Assembly (NCBI GenBank): GCA_021781855.1
Contig: JAJXWC010000051.1
Location: 1 to 13,237, forward strand
From: Bacillota bacterium
GTDB taxonomy: Bacteria > Bacillota > Bacilli > Lactobacillales > Streptococcaceae
DNA length: 13,237 bases
Direction of reading: 5' to 3'
Position 1 is the first letter of the stretch, and each line of letters opens with the position of its first letter. The notes under the pieces were generated by a model. That model worked only from the letters and a program-made list of their open reading frames with translations. It was not told where the DNA came from and did not search any database. This document shows positions 1-5,527 of this stretch, piece after piece. A program made the translations under genes and the position numbers.

Positions 1-2
1 GT

Positions 3-31
3 TTGACAAAATTATTAAATTTATCTACGAT
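3..31 (+). promoter_or_regulatory. Sigma-A type promoter (upstream of two)
   Basis: TTGACA lies at 3-8, followed by a 17-nt spacer and TACGAT at 26-31. The -35 is a perfect consensus and the -10 matches four of six bases. It lies upstream of a second, better promoter and points at the broken membrane protein gene starting at 95. Bases 2-9 (TTTGACAA) and 42-49 (TTGTCAAA) are perfect inverted copies, which may only reflect the two -35 boxes. Confidence 0.5.
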
Positions 32-41
32 ACATTTATAG

Positions 42-70
42 TTGTCAAATTAATGTAAATAAAGTATAAT
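42..70 (+). promoter_or_regulatory. Sigma-A type promoter of the membrane protein pseudogene
   Basis: TTGTCA at 42-47, a 17-nt spacer and a perfect TATAAT at 65-70 predict transcription from about base 77. An AAAGGGGA-like ribosome binding site at 82-90 stands about 7 nt before the ATG at 95. The intact promoter and ribosome site suggest that the gene downstream was lost recently. Confidence 0.75.
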
Positions 71-94
71 TTATCTTAAAAAAGGGGAAAGATA

Positions 95-856
95 ATGAAC
101 AAAAGAAAAAAATCCTTAGCGGTGTTCTCGTCAGTATTTTTACTGATAACGGTGATTTTGGGATTCATAAAAGATATTGCATTGATTCAATTTGACATGC
201 AAAATTATGAAACGAATCTTATCAAAGGTCACATTCTCGGCATTGTGTATCTGTCTATTTCTCTTGTCTGGGCAATTTTGCTTTTTATCTCAGCAGTGCG
301 TGCTAATACCTCCGCCTCTTCAGGCGGCGGGATAAGCAGCACTAAGCTTCGAATTTCGCTCGACTAAATTTAGTGGGAGTCGAAACTCCCACTAAATAAG
401 TCTCTGCTTCATTTTCCGAAATAAACCCAAACCCTATCTGATTGTCGGCGGGATTTGTCTTCTCATTATCGGTCTGCAGGATTTTTTCAATCTTTTTAAA
501 ATCGCTTCTCTTAGTATCGGGTCGTTATTTTTTCAGGTTTTGCAGCAGTCTTGGAGTTAACCTGCGGAATTTTATTCGTCATACAATGTTTAGCCAGAAA
601 AAAACGAATAGGATTACCGATTACGATGGTCTGTCTTGCTGGGTTGCTTGCTTTAGCACTCTTTGGTCCGGGAGACCTTTCAGCCACAGTGCGAATTTTA
701 AAAGCCCCTCAAGCTCCATTATTTGCTCCAAATCTTTTGGATAATCTACATCTCTACTTTTGGGCACTCGCTGTTCTCTTTATAAGTATTTTCATGCTGA
801 CTGTTGAAAATGAAGCGAAGACTCCTATCAACCCTATTCGAGTACAAGAAGTTTAG
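95..856 (+). pseudogene. Multi-pass membrane protein gene, disrupted
   Basis: I do not recognise a family. The sequence reads as one hydrophobic membrane protein in three pieces. Piece 1 (95-307) has two transmembrane segments and ends ...LLFISAVRAN. Piece 2, in another frame from about 420, reads NKPKPYLIVGGICLLIIGLQ and has a third segment. Piece 3 returns to the first frame from about 539 (FAAVLELTCGILFVIQCL...) and carries about three more segments, ending at the TAG at 854-856. Removing about 115 bp (308-422, with AAT at both edges) would join RAN directly to KPKPYL in frame. The second break is a one-base shift near the T runs at 528-541. A stop (TAA, 365-367) inside the inserted segment truncates the product to 90 residues. 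Promoter and ribosome binding site remain good. The alternative of separate small membrane proteins is less likely, because the later pieces lack convincing starts. Confidence 0.7.
306..412. repeat. Hairpin-rich repeat element, copy 1 (inserted in a gene)
   Basis: This segment shares its edges with the element at 5352-5512. ATACCTC is at 306-312, TAAGCAG at 333-339, and an exact 27-bp match at 386-412 starts CTCCCACTAAATAAG and ends GCTTCAT. Inside are a GC-rich hairpin (CCGCCT/AGGCGG, about 313-328) and a perfect 13-bp stem (368-380 with 385-397) with loop CGAA, which is TTCG on the minus strand. It sits within the membrane protein pseudogene. The inserted material probably runs 308-419, with AAT at 305-307 and 420-422 as a possible 3-bp target duplication. 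No transposase is encoded, so it would have to move in trans if mobile. The element class is not recognised. Confidence 0.6.
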
Positions 857-888
857 AACGTGCTAAAACGAAATTCTTAACAACTAAA

Positions 889-924
889 AAAACAGTTTCT
901 ATCGAATTTGATAGAAACTGTTTT
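889..924. terminator. Strong bidirectional intrinsic terminator
   Basis: A perfect 15-bp stem, AAAACAGTTTCTATC (889-903) and its complement (910-924), encloses a 6-nt loop. On the minus strand it is followed by TTTTTTAG, ideal for ending the ligA-dagK transcript. On the plus strand the arm itself ends in TTTT and is followed by GATTTTTAT, so it can also end transcription of the pseudogene. Confidence 0.9.
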
Positions 925-979
925 GATTTTTATGACTTTTCAATAGTGACTCCAGATAGGTTTTTTCTGTCAAATCTGG

Positions 980-2017
980 TTACTGTTCGTTTTGCACACG
1001 ATTTGCCTCTTCTGCAAATTTATGTGCCACGGCTTCAAAGGCAAGTCGTTCTTCATCGCCAATATAATTTTCGCTATTTATTTCATCGAGATTGACGAAA
1101 ACCTCAATATGATTTTTCAAATCGTCAAATTCAACTGGTGCTTGACCTCCGAATTCGCCATCAAGATTGATGAGAGTTGAATGTTGATTTTCTAAAGGTT
1201 CAATCTTAATTGAGCTTGATTTGATATATTCGATATTTACATCGTTAATATGCTTTCCAGAGCCGTTTGCTACCATACCAAGAAGTGCTAAAAGCGAAAA
1301 GAAATCATCGGTTTTCACCAGAATCAACGTAAATAAGCCATCATCCAATTTTGCATCAGGTGCAATTTTTTCAAAACCACCGACAGAATTCGTCAACGCT
1401 ACAAAGAACATGGAAATACTGCCTTCAAATATGCCACCGTCATGATAAACACGCACTTTTTCGCATTTCACACGTGGCAAAAGTTCAGCACCCTTTGACA
1501 GATAAGCCAGATAGCCAAACATGGTTTTCAGATTGGAGGGTACACTGTAAGTTAATTCGGTCAGTGCACCACCTGCCGCAATATTGATAAAATATTTCTC
1601 TACATGGTCATCCGTAATTGCTTTTCCGACATCAATTTTTAGTGTCTGTTTTTTTCCAATAATTTCAACAGCTTCCAACGGCTTATTTCGAGGAATTTTC
1701 AATGCTCGTGCAAAATCATTGGTCGTTCCTGTTGGAATAATCGCAAGTTTTGGACGCTTAGGATAAGGCGTAATTCCATTAACTATTTCATTGATTGTAC
1801 CGTCTCCGCCCGCAGCAACAATCAGGTCAAAACCTGCTTCTGTCGCTCGTGCCGCCTCTAGTTGAGCTGATTGAGGAACAATGGTGGTTTGAAAAGCTGA
1901 AGCCTCATAACCAAAAGACTCTAACCTGTCCAATACATCCGCAACATTTCGCTTCATCAGTTCCTGACCGCTTGTCGGATTGTAAATGAGACGTGCTCTT
2001 TTCCGTTTTTTTACCAT
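980..2017 (-). CDS. dagK: Diacylglycerol/lipid kinase (DagK/YegS/BmrU family)
   Basis: Soluble lipid kinase that phosphorylates diacylglycerol or a related lipid at the membrane surface. In Gram-positive bacteria the DgkB/DagK group returns diacylglycerol released during lipoteichoic acid synthesis to phosphatidic acid. In the 345-residue product the nucleotide-binding signature GGDGT is at 70-74 (AAGGDGTINEIVNG) and PTGTTNDFA at 95-103. The C-terminal domain holds DDG at 225-227 and DGE at 286-288, matching the metal-site and catalytic acidic positions of this family. I chose the ATG at 2015-2017 because GGGAG stands 5 nt upstream and the protein then opens with the typical short basic strand MVKKRKRARLIYNPTSG. 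An upstream in-frame start would overlap ligA and add 35 non-homologous-looking residues. It lies 74 bp downstream of ligA, so the two are probably one transcript ending at 889-924. The acidic C-terminal tail (about 310-345) is probably disordered. Confidence 0.9.
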   Translation of the reverse strand: MVKKRKRARLIYNPTSGQELMKRNVADVLDRLESFGYEASAFQTTIVPQSAQLEAARATEAGFDLIVAAGGDGTINEIVNGITPYPKRPKLAIIPTGTTNDFARALKIPRNKPLEAVEIIGKKQTLKIDVGKAITDDHVEKYFINIAAGGALTELTYSVPSNLKTMFGYLAYLSKGAELLPRVKCEKVRVYHDGGIFEGSISMFFVALTNSVGGFEKIAPDAKLDDGLFTLILVKTDDFFSLLALLGMVANGSGKHINDVNIEYIKSSSIKIEPLENQHSTLINLDGEFGGQAPVEFDDLKNHIEVFVNLDEINSENYIGDEERLAFEAVAHKFAEEANRVQNEQ

Positions 2018-2020
2018 TTT

Positions 2021-2027
2021 CTCTCCC
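2021..2027 (-). promoter_or_regulatory. Ribosome binding site fixing the dagK start
   Basis: On the minus strand the bases read GGGAGAG, AAA, ATG. The GGGAG core is 5 nt from the ATG at 2015-2017, which supports that start over the upstream in-frame ATGs. Confidence 0.75.
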
Positions 2028-2091
2028 ATTACGGCTTCCATGAGTATTATCGGCAAAGAACTGCCTTTCAAGTCCTCACAAAGCCCTTCAC

Positions 2092-4170
2092 TTACAATTT
2101 CATTAAATCTTCTTCGGACCAAATTTCAATGCCGAATTCCTGTGCTTTGGCAAGTTTGGAACCCGCATCAGCACCTGCTACAACTAAATCAGTTTTTTTA
2201 GAAACAGAGCTTGAGACATTGGCGCCAAGTGCTTCTAGCTTTTCCTTTGCATCATTGCGCGTCAAAGTCACTAATTTGCCCGTTAAAACAACTGTTTTCC
2301 CTGATAAAATCCCATTTGCCGCAACTGCGCCGAGATAGTCAAAGTTCACCCCCGCAGTTTCAAGTTCGTCAAGTAATGTTTTTGCACCTGCTGTTTCAAA
2401 ATAAGAGGTCAAAGCCGTTGCGATAACTCCGCCGAGCGACTGAATTTCAGCAATTTCTTCTTCTCTTGCTGTAGCCAATTTTCTTAAATTCAGAAAATGC
2501 TCCAAAAGTAATTTGGCTGCTTTACTCCCGACATGTCGAATTCCTAAGCCAAAAAGCAGTTTTTCTGCCGAATTCGCTCGACTTGCTTGAATTGCTGCAA
2601 CAATTTTTTGAGCAGATTTGGTTTGAATTTTATCTAATTTCGCCAAATTTTCCTCGGTTAATCGATATAAATCAGCGACATCAGAAACTAATTTTTTATC
2701 AAAAAGCTGAGAAATTACTGATGGACCAAGTCCTACAATATTCATTGCATCTCGACTAGCAAAGTGAATCAGCCGTTCTCGATTTTGTGCAGGACAAAGT
2801 GGATTGACACAGCGCAAGGCTACTTCATCCTCAAAATGAAGCAGTTTAGTGCTACATTCCGGACAAACTTTAGGAATGTCTAATTTTTTCAAGCCTGAGT
2901 GATAGTGCTGAAATACTGAACGGCAAGAAAATTTTCTTCTATGGTAATGCCCATTTTCTCTGATGCGTTTATTGCTTTGGTTATACGCTGAGGTTCGCTT
3001 TCTTTCAGATTTAGGACGTTTATCAAGCAACACTCGTTCAACCTTTGGAATAATATCTCCAGCCTTGTAAATCAGAACCTTGTCACCTTTACGGATATCT
3101 TTTTCATTGATATAGTCCACATTGTGCAGTGTTGCACGACTAACCGTTGTTTGCGCTAAAGTCACAGGCTTCATAATCGCAGTGGGCGTAACTACTCCGG
3201 TACGTCCAACGGTCCACTCGACATCAAGAAGTTCCGTTTCTGCAACTTCAGCGGGAAATTTATAGGCAATCGCCCAACGTGGTGCTTTGACGGTAAAACC
3301 AAGCTCCTCTTGTTCGGCGAGGTTGTTGACCTTTACAACTACACCATCAATATCATAAGCTAATTTATCACGAAGTGTTGTGACATGCTCAATAAAAGTC
3401 CATATTTCGTCCATATTTCGAGCAAACTTGCGCTCAGAATTAACTACAAAGCCCAATTTTTCAAAATATTCAAGAACTTCTTCTTGTGTGTCGTTAGTTG
3501 CTGGGCTGGCTTCTTGATAAAGAAAAGTTGCTAGACCTCGTTTTGCAACAACTTTGGTATCAAGCTGACGCAATGTGCCTGCCGCTGCATTTCGTGGATT
3601 GGCAAAGGCAGACAAACCGTCAAGTTCACGTTCTTCATTCAATTTTGTGAAATTCGCCCGCGGCAAATAAGCCTCCCCACGCACGACAATATCAATCGGC
3701 TCAGAAAGCTGTAAAGGCACATCTTTAATTCGTTTTACATTTTCCGTAATGTTTTCGCCAATCGAACCATCCCCGCGCGTTGCCGCCGTGACCAAAAGTC
3801 CATTTTCATAATAAAGCGAAAGCGACAAACCGTCAATTTTCAGCTCACAAATGTATTCAGGCTCTGGAATTTCTTTACGTACTCGTTCTTCCCAAGCCGC
3901 TAATTCCTCACGATTGAAAACGTCGCCGAGCGAATAAAGATTATACGGATGCTGGAATTTCTCAAATCCGTCAAGCACAAGTCCGCCAGTTCGATGTGTC
4001 GGAGAATCTGCCCGTACAAGACTCGGATTTTCTGCCTCTAGGGCAACTAATTCGTGATAGAGTTTATCATATTCAGCGTCTTCAACGGATGGCGAATCTA
4101 AAGTATAATATTCGTAAGCATATTTGTTGAGCTGTTCAGTTAGTGCTTTGATTTTCGACTCGATATTCAT
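2092..4170 (-). CDS. ligA: NAD-dependent DNA ligase LigA with a central insertion
   Basis: Seals nicks in replication and repair using NAD+ as adenylate donor. The 692-residue product has all the family parts in order. The Ia domain with NAD-binding residues (YYTLDSPSVEDAEYD, 21-35) comes first. The adenylation domain follows with the active-site lysine in KIDG (K111) and conserved TRGDG (131-135) and NPRNAAAGTLRQLD (191-204). The OB fold includes VGRTGVVTPTA (321-331). A four-cysteine zinc finger uses C436, C439, C454 and C459. Helix-hairpin-helix repeats cover about 480-600, and a C-terminal BRCT domain about 615-692. Family members are usually about 650-670 residues; the excess is an insertion at about 387-428, rich in R, H, S and N, between the OB fold and zinc finger. 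All catalytic motifs are intact. There is no ribosome binding site at usable distance, and an extended -10 promoter abuts the ATG, so the mRNA may be leaderless. dagK follows 74 bp downstream. Confidence 0.97.
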   Translation of the reverse strand: MNIESKIKALTEQLNKYAYEYYTLDSPSVEDAEYDKLYHELVALEAENPSLVRADSPTHRTGGLVLDGFEKFQHPYNLYSLGDVFNREELAAWEERVRKEIPEPEYICELKIDGLSLSLYYENGLLVTAATRGDGSIGENITENVKRIKDVPLQLSEPIDIVVRGEAYLPRANFTKLNEERELDGLSAFANPRNAAAGTLRQLDTKVVAKRGLATFLYQEASPATNDTQEEVLEYFEKLGFVVNSERKFARNMDEIWTFIEHVTTLRDKLAYDIDGVVVKVNNLAEQEELGFTVKAPRWAIAYKFPAEVAETELLDVEWTVGRTGVVTPTAIMKPVTLAQTTVSRATLHNVDYINEKDIRKGDKVLIYKAGDIIPKVERVLLDKRPKSERKRTSAYNQSNKRIRENGHYHRRKFSCRSVFQHYHSGLKKLDIPKVCPECSTKLLHFEDEVALRCVNPLCPAQNRERLIHFASRDAMNIVGLGPSVISQLFDKKLVSDVADLYRLTEENLAKLDKIQTKSAQKIVAAIQASRANSAEKLLFGLGIRHVGSKAAKLLLEHFLNLRKLATAREEEIAEIQSLGGVIATALTSYFETAGAKTLLDELETAGVNFDYLGAVAANGILSGKTVVLTGKLVTLTRNDAKEKLEALGANVSSSVSKKTDLVVAGADAGSKLAKAQEFGIEIWSEEDLMKL
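2887..3012 (-). other. Atypical in-frame insertion within ligA
   Basis: This codes for LigA residues of about 387-428, between DKRPKSE and LDIPKVCPEC, where other LigA proteins have only a short linker. The peptide is unusually basic and polar (for example SNKRIRENGHYHRRKFSCRS). On the same strand another frame is open across this DNA and gives a more protein-like peptide including ITKAINASEKMGITIEENF, before a TGA near 2892. This suggests foreign coding DNA captured out of frame, or a pair of compensating frameshifts (natural or from sequencing). The segment includes a 14-bp palindrome AAGAAAATTTTCTT at 2925-2938. The edges are estimated from family knowledge, not from an alignment. Confidence 0.6.
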
Positions 4171-4176
4171 TCTTTT

Positions 4177-4187
4177 ATTATATCATA
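4177..4187 (-). promoter_or_regulatory. Extended -10 promoter abutting the ligA start codon
   Basis: On the minus strand the sequence is TATGATATAAT followed by AAAAGA and ATG. TATAAT is perfect (4182 down to 4177) and preceded by TGA, the extended -10 signature. The -35 region (about AAATCT) is poor, as is common with extended -10 promoters. Only six bases separate the -10 from the ATG, so transcription should begin at or beside the A of the start codon. AAGGGG lies about 17 nt upstream of the ATG, too far to act as a normal ribosome site. Confidence 0.7.
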
Positions 4188-4245
4188 CCCCTTAATACGA
4201 GATTTAATTTTAACTATTTTGTTGTGATTTTTTGCTTTAAGCTCG

Positions 4246-4279
4246 CCTCTAAAGCCCGTTAATTTTGAGTTTTTAGAGA
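4246..4279 (-). other. Stem-loop upstream of ligA
   Basis: CTCTAAA (4247-4253) pairs with TTTAGAG (4272-4278) around an 18-nt loop. It lies between the ligA promoter and the repeat block at 4345-4391, and is not followed by a T tract on the minus strand. The rest of the 281-bp gap 4171-4451 holds the ligA promoter, this stem, the repeat block and the terminator of the SseB-like gene. I see no gene in it. Confidence 0.35.
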
Positions 4280-4344
4280 CGTCCTTATTTTAGTACGACC
4301 CAGTTCCGTAAAAGATGTTTTGGTCTCTTGTTCGCTACAGCGCG

Positions 4345-4391
4345 AGATGGTGCCCTAACTCTGGAGGCCTCGGATGAAGTAATCACTTCAA
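4345..4391 (-). repeat. Intergenic block shared with 7960-7994
   Basis: On the minus strand, TTGAAGTGATTACTTCATC (4391 to 4373) matches 16 of 19 bases of the plus-strand segment 7960-7978. AGTTAGGGCACCATCT (4360 to 4345) matches 13 of 16 bases of 7979-7994. The two parts are adjacent at the other locus but are separated here by about 12 bases that include the palindrome GAGGCCTC. In each case the block points toward a downstream gene: ligA here, licD there. The first part can form a small hairpin (GAAGT/ACTTC). Not recognised as a known RNA family. Confidence 0.45.
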
Positions 4392-4423
4392 TAAAAGAGA
4401 AATCCAACGATTGAATTTCTCTT
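4390..4423 (-). terminator. Intrinsic terminator of the SseB-like gene
   Basis: On the minus strand AAGAGAAAT (4423-4415) pairs with ATTTCTCTT (4403-4395). The inner CAA/TTG can extend the helix. A TTTTATT tract follows. It stands about 30 bp after the stop at 4452. Confidence 0.8.
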
Positions 4424-4451
4424 CATTTGCAGATACATGATTTTCGAAACT

Positions 4452-5225
4452 TCAATCAATTTCTTTCCAAGAAATAATTGTTTGTTCGTAATCTTCAGTG
4501 GTAACATCAAGTGGATTAACGGTCACACCAAGCGTCGTAGCAAAAATATTTTCACCTTCTTCTGGATGGCGCAATTCTTTTAGCGTGAGTGGCAAGATTT
4601 GTCCGTTATTTTCTTTGAACGGTCTGACAAAATATTCCGTATTATACCATTTGGCAAAACTGTTGAGATTGTCAAATACAGGTACAAAAGCATCACCATT
4701 TTTAGCTGTCAAATTGGCAAAGCCGCGATGAATCTTATCCTCATCATCTTTCCACAAAAACGCTGGCACTAAATAGGTTCTGACCATTTTGTCAGATTTG
4801 ACATTTTCAGGGTCAAGCATGATATTTAAAACCGAGGTATAGACACCGAGGAAATTGCCAAGTGAGTTTTTATCAAAATAGGCTGTGTTTCCATTGTTTT
4901 TATCTTTTGCCAGTTTGGGATTGAAAGCAATCGCTTCAAGTTCTGTGGGCGCAATCGCTGTTAGAATTTCTAGCAGCATATGCGGTTCCCATTCTGTTTC
5001 AACATTCTCTAAAGACTGCTGAAAAATTTTCAAGTCTTCTTCTGTTGTGAAGACAGGAACAGTTTTGTGACCATCAATGTCCACAAAGAACATTTGCTTT
5101 GATGCAATCAACGGAAAAGACTGTAGGGCATAAACAAGCGAAATATCTTCTAAAAATTCGCCTTGATGTGCCAATGAAATCCGTAATTTTTCGTCTAAAT
5201 CCGGATTAATATTGTATTTACTCAT
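4452..5225 (-). CDS. SseB-family protein
   Basis: A soluble 257-residue acidic protein resembling the SseB family (named for enhanced serine sensitivity in E. coli), whose biochemical role is not established. Two SseB-like units can be seen. The first includes MFFVDIDGHKTVPVFTTEED (45-64). The second includes GFANLTAKNGDAFVPVFDNL (168-187), with PVF[TD] turns at 57-60 and 182-185. There is no signal peptide or membrane segment. I chose the ATG at 5223-5225 (MSKYNINPDLDEKL), which gives a normal-looking N-terminus. The frame stays open 47 codons further upstream, but that part is arginine- and proline-rich and runs into the repeat element. The ribosome site (AGAAAG) is weak. The gene is downstream of pnp but separated by about 300 bp of structured DNA, so read-through from pnp is uncertain. 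I found no convincing promoter. Confidence 0.75.
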   Translation of the reverse strand: MSKYNINPDLDEKLRISLAHQGEFLEDISLVYALQSFPLIASKQMFFVDIDGHKTVPVFTTEEDLKIFQQSLENVETEWEPHMLLEILTAIAPTELEAIAFNPKLAKDKNNGNTAYFDKNSLGNFLGVYTSVLNIMLDPENVKSDKMVRTYLVPAFLWKDDEDKIHRGFANLTAKNGDAFVPVFDNLNSFAKWYNTEYFVRPFKENNGQILPLTLKELRHPEEGENIFATTLGVTVNPLDVTTEDYEQTIISWKEID

Positions 5226-5371
5226 TTTTTTCTTTCTGAATGATTTGATGACTTGTCGTACTTTTCTTTCTTTAGCGCTCGCCATTTGAACTTCTAACTT
5301 TGGTCGGTTAAAGATAGTGGGAGGAGCGAATGGGGAGCGTAAACGGACAGGATACCTCATATCCAAAAGGT

Positions 5372-5419
5372 TAAGCAGACCGTTACGGCTTTAGCCGCTT
5401 ACAGGTCGCTTAGTTTTTT
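5372..5419 (+). terminator. Terminator-like hairpin on the plus strand, no known gene upstream
   Basis: TAAGC (5372-5376) pairs with GCTTA (5408-5412), GACC with GGTC, and CGGCT (5386-5390) with AGCCG (5393-5397). The stem is followed directly by GTTTTTTC on the plus strand. That orientation is antisense to the SseB-like gene and pnp, so it may end an antisense or small RNA, or simply be part of the repeat's folding. Confidence 0.4.
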
Positions 5420-5460
5420 CATTTAGAGGCTGTTCAGCGGGAGGAAATGATATTTAAAGC

Positions 5461-5484
5461 CTAACTCGTCCACTGGACGAATTA
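5461..5484 (-). terminator. Possible terminator after pnp
   Basis: On the minus strand CTAATTCGTCC, AGT, GGACGAGTTAG form an 11-bp stem with one mismatch, followed by GCTTTAAAT. It is about 45 bp beyond the pnp stop. The T tract is weak, so it may rather be an RNA 3'-end or processing structure. It is part of repeat copy 2. Confidence 0.35.
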
Positions 5485-5527
5485 GCTCCCACTAAATAAG
5501 TCTCTGCTTCATCAAATTCATCTTATC

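Larger units (their letters stand above)
5352..5512. repeat. Hairpin-rich repeat element, copy 2
   Basis: Shares ATACCTC (5352-5358), TAAGCAG (5372-5378) and an exact 27-bp end (5486-5512, starting CTCCCACTAAATAAG) with the element at 306-412. The sequence between differs in length and content but is again hairpin-rich: a 14-bp interrupted stem at 5372-5412, and CTAACTCGTCC/GGACGAATTAG at 5461-5484 with one mismatch and a 3-nt loop. The ends form short inverted repeats (AAGCAGA near the left, TCTGCTT at the right). A further TAGTGGGAG at 5315-5323 is the inverted copy of CTCCCACTA at 5486-5494, so the folded unit may extend to 5315. It lies in the gap between pnp and the SseB-like gene; nothing else is seen in that gap. 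Confidence 0.6.

Noticed and set aside
442..744. 100-residue open frame over the pseudogene
   Set aside because: It reads across the membrane protein remnants in an unrelated frame and gives a cysteine/serine-rich sequence; a shadow frame.
2018..2122. Longer N-terminus of the lipid kinase starting inside ligA
   Set aside because: It overlaps the ligA end, and the added 35 residues do not look like the family. The ATG at 2017 has a proper ribosome site.
4341..4360. T-box-like string (GGGCACCATCTCGCG on the minus strand)
   Set aside because: It lacks the conserved TGGNACC core and has no specifier stem or antiterminator/terminator pair, and the downstream gene ligA is not a T-box target.
5226..5366. 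Extra 47 residues at the start of the SseB-like protein
   Set aside because: Arginine- and proline-rich translation of DNA partly belonging to the repeat element, with no ribosome site. MSKYNINPDL is a more natural start.
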